In this document: positions 39,565 to 43,705 of the stretch, piece by piece | Layout: every line of letters starts with the position of its first letter | Numbering within the stretch: the first letter of the stretch is position 1 | Source: Anaerosporobacter sp031551385 | GTDB taxonomy: Bacteria > Bacillota > Clostridia > Lachnospirales > Lachnospiraceae | Reading direction: 5' to 3' | DNA: 43,705 nucleotides | Assembly: GCF_031551385.1 (NCBI RefSeq) | Contig: NZ_JAVBNS010000153.1 | Span: forward strand, 1-43,705 | The notes under the pieces: generated by a model | What the model was told of the DNA's origin: nothing | Database searches by the model: none | What the model saw: only the letters and a program-made list of their open reading frames with translations | Translations under genes and position numbers: made by a program

Positions 39565-39639
39565 CGGTTAGTTATTTGTTGATATAATAATAAAAGATAA
39601 GTATTATAAGGACGTTATAGTACATAAAAGGAGAAGAAA

Positions 39640-40137
39640 ATGAAAAAAATTAGTAAAATTTTAATTGCAATGCTTACTTTATGTTTAGCATTCGCATTAA
39701 CAGGATGTTCAGACAAGAAAGCTGAAAAACAATATTATGATGATGTTCAAGAGATACAAACTAATTTAACAACAATTAATTCATCATTTTTAACTGACTT
39801 ACAAACATTTGCATCAGATGTGACAAATGAAGATACAAAAAAAGCATGTCTTGATGATATTAAAAAGTTAGAAGATGAACTTATTAAGTTAAGAGATATA
39901 ACAGCACCAAAGAAATATAAAGAGGCACAAGTTGTATTTAAAGAAGCAGCAGAAGAAGCATTAAAGGGTACAGAACCTTACCGTTCAGCAGTTGAAGCTT
40001 GTACAGAAGAGATATATACAGATGAAGCTGTTTATACAAGCTTTATTGAGCTTATTACAGAAGGTGACGAGTTCATGGCAACAGCTACTACGAAAATGTC
40101 AGAAGCAGTAAATCTTGTTAATACAGCAAACAAATAA
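39640..40137 (+). CDS. Helical lipoprotein, tandem paralog 2
   Basis: A 165-residue paralog of the preceding lipoprotein. The signal peptide and lipobox (LCLAFALTGCSDKKAEK) are nearly identical, as are DLQTF, DVTNED, TAPKKYKEAQ and ITEGD; the middle and end have diverged. The leader is duplicated too, so gene and control region were copied together. TATAAT at 39573-39578 and AAAGGAGAAG before ATG 39640 allow separate expression. It is followed by a terminator. Confidence 0.8.
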   Translation: MKKISKILIAMLTLCLAFALTGCSDKKAEKQYYDDVQEIQTNLTTINSSFLTDLQTFASDVTNEDTKKACLDDIKKLEDELIKLRDITAPKKYKEAQVVFKEAAEEALKGTEPYRSAVEACTEEIYTDEAVYTSFIELITEGDEFMATATTKMSEAVNLVNTANK

Positions 40138-40148
40138 ATATATTTAAT

Positions 40149-40192
40149 AAAAACATAGAAGTTCATGAAAAAATGGATTTCTATGTTTTTTT
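40149..40192 (+). terminator. Rho-independent terminator after the lipoprotein pair
   Basis: AAAAACATAGAA pairs with TTCTATGTTTTT, with a T-run continuing to 40192. Confidence 0.85.
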
Positions 40193-40222
40193 AATATAAA
40201 AACACACCATGTAAAAAAATGG

Positions 40223-40251
40223 TTTACAAATGAGAAAAATTGGTATATAAT
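40223..40251 (+). promoter_or_regulatory. Promoter of the Tad/type II secretion-like operon
   Basis: TTTACA at 40223-40228, a 17-base spacer and TATAAT at 40246-40251. The leader to the first start codon is about 115 bases, AT-rich, without clear structure. Confidence 0.7.
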
Positions 40252-40374
40252 CTTTTTATCTGAAACAAATCTTATAATATCTGGTTTATTATTTTATTTC
40301 ATTTATGTTCTAAAAACAATCCAAAAATTTTCAAAGAGTATTCAAAAATAAGTTCATAATAAAAGGAGGAATGA

Positions 40375-41022
40375 ATGGCGAAGGCAATAGGTTTCATTGG
40401 TGTACCTAGTCGAGACATTGTGTACTATATAGGTAGAATACTACGTATATGTGGGCAAGAGGTGTTGGTTGTTACATACCAAGAAGAGAAGAAGGCGGTA
40501 TGTCAACCGAGTTATAATATGGGGCTTGACTGGCTAGAATGCAGTAGAGAATGGCTTCAAGAGCATAAGGAAATAGTAGACTCATATTCTTATGTTTTAT
40601 ATGAAGTGGAAATCTGTGAGGAGGGAATAGAAAGAGATTTAGATAATACATTTGATTATATTGTTGTAATTACAAATCTGTATAAGAGGGTGATGCAAGG
40701 AGCAGCCCAAATAATATCGCAATATAAGAAGCAATGTATCTTAATCGTGAGAGACATCTGTAATAAGAGGCTTGATAGTAAGTATTTTATTCGCAATTAT
40801 CCACTGTGTGAGGAATGGTGTATTATAAATGAGATCTGGCTAGATAGTTATGATCTTTATTATAAGCAGTGTTTAGAATTTGAAGAAGGGAAGAATTTTA
40901 GGAATATGTCGAATGACATGATTAAAACGTTGGCGTGTATCGTAAGACAGATGCAATTGTTTACAACAAGAGAGATTCATTCTGCAATACAGCAGTTAAA
41001 GAAAGGGGGAGGGGAATGCTAA
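40375..41022 (+). CDS. Degenerate ParA/MinD-like protein (first gene of the secretion-like operon)
   Basis: A 215-residue protein. The start, AIGFIGVPSRDIVYYIGRIL, has the strand-loop-helix of a ParA/MinD/TadZ-type P-loop, but the loop reads GVPSRD with no Lys or Gly-Lys-Thr, so ATP binding is unlikely. The following strands fit the fold (EVLVVTYQ, YVLYEVEI, YIVVITNLY, QCILIVRDI). It is not clearly assignable to a named family. The next gene overlaps its end by 7 bases. The context (a ParA-like and a CpaF-like protein downstream) suggests a TadZ-like localisation role. Confidence 0.65.
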   Translation: MAKAIGFIGVPSRDIVYYIGRILRICGQEVLVVTYQEEKKAVCQPSYNMGLDWLECSREWLQEHKEIVDSYSYVLYEVEICEEGIERDLDNTFDYIVVITNLYKRVMQGAAQIISQYKKQCILIVRDICNKRLDSKYFIRNYPLCEEWCIINEIWLDSYDLYYKQCLEFEEGKNFRNMSNDMIKTLACIVRQMQLFTTREIHSAIQQLKKGGGEC

Positions 41023-41852
41023 TTGCGTTTTACAGTGATATTCGAGGAAATGCAGGAACGACAAGTAATCTCTGTTGTTTAGCAGCATACTATGCAATTA
41101 GAAAGAAGCAAAAGATTTTACTTTGGGAGAATCATAGAAACTGGAATCGAATTGAGGATAACTTTACTCCAAGAACAAGATTATCACTTCTATGCGAAAG
41201 CATTACGCCTTATCATATGAATGCGTCGAAAGAATTGTTTTGTCGGTTACAGAGTAAGGAAAAACTTGAGTTGGTATGGCAAGTAGAAGAATTAGCGGAA
41301 GAGTTATACACGGATACGTTATATTATCTTCCAAATCGTCAGATTGAAAATGCGCTTTTAGAAAAAGAGCTTATGAAGATACTGCCACAGTTTATTACGT
41401 TGTGTAGGGAAAGTGAAGAACTTGTATTTGTGGATTTACAGGACATGAATAAAGCGAGTACACAGTACATTCTTGAAAAGGCAGACCTTGTTATGCTAAA
41501 TCTTATGCAACATATGAATCCTTTTGGAAAAAAGGAATTAAGAAAACATATATCTATATCGAATGTTCGATATCTTATTGGCAATTATCAGCCGAATTCC
41601 AAAATCAATATTAAAAATATAGCTAGAAAATATAAGATTCCATCTATGGATATTGCTACAATTCCTTACAACATTCTTTGCAAAGAGGCAATGTCAGAAG
41701 GAAGAGTAATAGATTTTATATCAGCAAATATAGAGTGCAAGCAAGGGGATTATAATTATCCTTTTATGTATGCGCTTGAACAGGCAGCAAAAATGTTAAA
41801 TGAAGCAATGCAATCAATTGACAAAGGTAGGTGTGAAGATTGTTGCATATAG
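41016..41852 (+). CDS. ParA/MinD-like protein with altered Walker A
   Basis: A 278-residue protein. The N-terminal strand and loop FYSDIRGNAGTTSN line up with the KGGxGKTT deviant Walker A of MinD/ParA proteins but lack both lysines (RGNAGTT). Later segments fit the family (LVFVDLQDMNKAST near the Walker B position, DLVMLNLMQHMNPF, VRYLIGNYQPNS). ATG 41016 follows GGGGGAGGGG and overlaps the previous gene. It probably works with the CpaF-like ATPase as a TadZ-type pole or assembly factor, with reduced or no ATPase activity; this is inferred. Confidence 0.7.
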   Translation: MLIAFYSDIRGNAGTTSNLCCLAAYYAIRKKQKILLWENHRNWNRIEDNFTPRTRLSLLCESITPYHMNASKELFCRLQSKEKLELVWQVEELAEELYTDTLYYLPNRQIENALLEKELMKILPQFITLCRESEELVFVDLQDMNKASTQYILEKADLVMLNLMQHMNPFGKKELRKHISISNVRYLIGNYQPNSKINIKNIARKYKIPSMDIATIPYNILCKEAMSEGRVIDFISANIECKQGDYNYPFMYALEQAAKMLNEAMQSIDKGRCEDCCI

Positions 41853-43564
41853 GAAAGAGAAAACGTATAGAAATTGAGCGAAAGCAAATTACAACAATAG
41901 CTGAGTTACAAATGGAAGTAGAGAATACATTTCGTGAGATGTTACGCTCAAACATATATGATAGTAATGGGAATCATACAAACCAACAAAAACAGGCGAA
42001 AAGGAGGAGAGAATTAAGGAAAGCGTTAAAAACATGTACATTTGGCGACTGGCAAGCCAAATTATATATTAAAGAATATATCGTGGATATGTTAATTGGA
42101 AAATTTCAATTTAAGGAGGGAGATTTAGAGAATTTTATTGGTTTTGAAAGTGGGGATTTATCTGCAAGAGAAAAATTTGATATCCTTCTATATCAATATA
42201 TTCAAAAGTATGAGAGTAACGCATTAATAAAGATGATAGAAACATATAAGTTAGATGCACCTAAAGTGAATGATGATGGAGAAGCATATTATGAAATTAC
42301 AGATACGCAAATTCATGCAATGTATCATCGAAGTCATATGTGTTTGGATCTCTATGATAAATTACAGATTCTAAGCCAAAGACTATATTCCTGCTATCGT
42401 GGAAATGGTGTAATAGATGAGATTCGTGATATGTCGATAGATGGTGTATCAGCAGGTGTATCTGGGATTACAAACAATATGGAGGTAGAACGGTTTGGAG
42501 AAGTCAGAGTATTACCTGCTTCCTATGAAAGCATCTGGTTGTTTTATAAAGGAAAGTCCATTCATCTATCATTCTTAGGGTTTGAAAGCAAGAAAGAGTT
42601 AATTCGAGTCTGCAAGAATATCTATCGTTATAATAATCCTGGGCAATTATCCGAAGTACGAGGATATATCGTTAATGAAATGGTAGATGGATCTCGTGTA
42701 GCGGTTGCTAGACCACCATTTTGTGAAGGGTGGGTACTCTTTGTTCGTAAGTTCCATAAAGAGATGCAAAAGGATATTAGCACGTTAATTACGGGTAATA
42801 ATTGTATGCTGCCGATTCAGTTGATGAAATGGCTGATTAAAGGGTGTCAGGTTATTGCAATTACGGGAGAACAAGGTTCTGGAAAAACAACGTTGTTAAT
42901 GTCGCTAATTCGCTATATTCGCCCTACCTACAATCTTCGCGTGCAGGAGCTGTCATTCGAATTACACCTAAGAAAGATTTATCCGAAGAGAAACATTGTA
43001 TCTTTTAAAGAAACGGATTATGTCAGTGGTGTAGAAGGATTAGACTTTGCTAAAAAAACGGATGGAACAGTAAGTATATTAGGAGAAGTGGCAACGGCAA
43101 GTGTTGCTAGTCAGATGATAGGAATGTCACAGGTGGCATCGCTTTTTACACTGTTTACCCATCATGCAAAAACAACAAAGGACTTAATCTACGCCATGAG
43201 AAATGCATTACTTACAGAAGGAGGATTTCAGAATGAGACGGCAGCGACAAGACAAGTAGTTGATGCAATTCAATTTGATGTACATATGTGCAAGCATGCA
43301 GATGGTCATAGATATATAGAAAGAATTTCGCAGATTATTCCTATAAGGCAGAGTATTATACAAACATGTTATCGTTCCTCTAAGGATGATGATGTAGTTG
43401 AGCCACAATTCTTAGTTTCCGATATTGTCGTATATGAAAAAGGAAGATATCAATTAAAAAACCCAATAAGTGAAGAGATAAATAAACAGATTTTACGGCA
43501 TCTTACGGTATCAGAAGAAGAGGAATTCATTAAGAATCAGCAAGAATGGGGGAATGTGCACTGA
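41840..43564 (+). CDS. CpaF/TadA-type secretion ATPase
   Basis: A 574-residue hexameric-type secretion ATPase. An unusual N-terminal 170 residues, basic and helical, precede the N-domain of the GspE/CpaF family. Walker A is GEQGSGKTT (about 343-351), the Walker B region is VSILGEVATASVASQMI (about 412) and the His box is LFTHHAKTTKDLIYAMRNAL. The start is TTG 41840 or 41843, after GGTAGGTGTG and overlapping the previous gene by about 13 bases; ATG 41912 would be the first ATG. It powers assembly of a Tad-pilus or related type II-like system, whose pilins would lie beyond the window. Confidence 0.85.
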   Translation: MLHIGKRKRIEIERKQITTIAELQMEVENTFREMLRSNIYDSNGNHTNQQKQAKRRRELRKALKTCTFGDWQAKLYIKEYIVDMLIGKFQFKEGDLENFIGFESGDLSAREKFDILLYQYIQKYESNALIKMIETYKLDAPKVNDDGEAYYEITDTQIHAMYHRSHMCLDLYDKLQILSQRLYSCYRGNGVIDEIRDMSIDGVSAGVSGITNNMEVERFGEVRVLPASYESIWLFYKGKSIHLSFLGFESKKELIRVCKNIYRYNNPGQLSEVRGYIVNEMVDGSRVAVARPPFCEGWVLFVRKFHKEMQKDISTLITGNNCMLPIQLMKWLIKGCQVIAITGEQGSGKTTLLMSLIRYIRPTYNLRVQELSFELHLRKIYPKRNIVSFKETDYVSGVEGLDFAKKTDGTVSILGEVATASVASQMIGMSQVASLFTLFTHHAKTTKDLIYAMRNALLTEGGFQNETAATRQVVDAIQFDVHMCKHADGHRYIERISQIIPIRQSIIQTCYRSSKDDDVVEPQFLVSDIVVYEKGRYQLKNPISEEINKQILRHLTVSEEEEFIKNQQEWGNVH

Positions 43565-43705
43565 TAATATTAAATTTCTTAAAAGTGAGAAGGCAAATTC
43601 AAGAATGGATTCTACCTAATCAGGAAGAGAAAATTGAATACGAGACGAGAAGATATCTGCGTGCAGAAGGAGCGTTTATTCTTGGATTTATATGTGTAGC
43701 ATTAT
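43546..43705 (+). CDS. Start of a membrane protein of the secretion-like operon (cut by the window end)
   Basis: The frame from ATG 43546 stays open to the last base (at least 53 codons): a basic and acidic N-terminus (VRRQIQEWILPNQEEKIEYE, then TRRYLRAEG) followed by the start of a membrane helix (AFILGFICVAL). It overlaps the end of the CpaF-like gene by 19 bases. No clear Shine-Dalgarno is seen, and GTG 43585 is another possible start. By position it should be a TadB/TadC-like inner-membrane platform protein, but too little is visible to confirm this. Confidence 0.45.
   Translation, partial: MGECALIILNFLKVRRQIQEWILPNQEEKIEYETRRYLRAEGAFILGFICVAL

Overview
The window looks like a chromosome segment of an AT-rich, anaerobic, low-GC Gram-positive bacterium, most likely a member of the Lachnospiraceae (Clostridium cluster XIVa). 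The grounds are AGGAGG-type ribosome binding sites, frequent rho-independent terminators, lipoproteins with Gram-positive signal peptides, anaerobic enzymes (class III ribonucleotide reductase, monomeric [FeFe] hydrogenase, rubrerythrin), the PyrK/PyrD-B type dihydroorotate dehydrogenase and a family 43 xylan-debranching-type glycosidase. Species cannot be named from the sequence. No rRNA, tRNA, CRISPR array, transposase or phage gene was seen.

Layout. 0.2-4.0 kb: ferrous iron uptake (feoA, a palindromic MITE-like element, a second feoA, feoB, a 45-residue Cys-rich membrane protein and a Fur-like regulator without the usual metal ligands). 4.2-6.4 kb: cysteine desulfurase and a TtcA-like thiolation enzyme, a likely sulfur donor/acceptor pair. 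6.6-12.2 kb: rubrerythrin, HIT protein, sugar oxidoreductase, GH43 glycosidase, [FeFe] hydrogenase. 12.3-16.0 kb: a coiled-coil protein, an acetyltransferase/His-rich/CsoR triple fusion, a second fragment of the palindromic element, and an ABC exporter. 16.1-20.2 kb, minus strand: a five-gene operon with its own promoter encoding a small secreted protein, a lipoprotein, two six-helix permeases and an ATPase. This layout resembles bacteriocin plus LanI/LanFEG-type immunity, but no modification enzyme is present. 20.3-25.3 kb: lipoprotein, chemoreceptor, membrane-anchored alpha/beta hydrolase. 25.3-27.8 kb: an ABC-F ATPase behind a 500-base leader with promoter, SD-led hexapeptide ORF and terminator, i.e. 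the layout of drug-inducible attenuation.

27.9-38.7 kb is largely housekeeping: TPR lipoprotein, HflX, then a nucleotide block (nrdD with a C-terminal thioredoxin-like domain and upstream NrdR-box-like sites, thyA, folA), ilvE, and pyrK-pyrD-pyrE with a 50-residue membrane protein. 39.0-40.2 kb holds two tandem paralogous lipoproteins with duplicated leaders. 40.2 kb to the window end is the start of a Tad/type II secretion-like operon: two ParA/MinD-like proteins whose P-loops lack key residues, a CpaF-like ATPase and the start of a membrane protein.

Non-coding structure stands out. There is a 301-base inverted-repeat element with a second fragment 13 kb away, a 34-base hairpin repeat present three times, a hairpin leader shared by feoA2 and folA, and recurrent overlapping upstream ATG triplets just before start codons. 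The best candidates for something undescribed are the minus-strand secreted-protein/ABC operon, the GNAT-His-CsoR fusion and the ABC-F leader.
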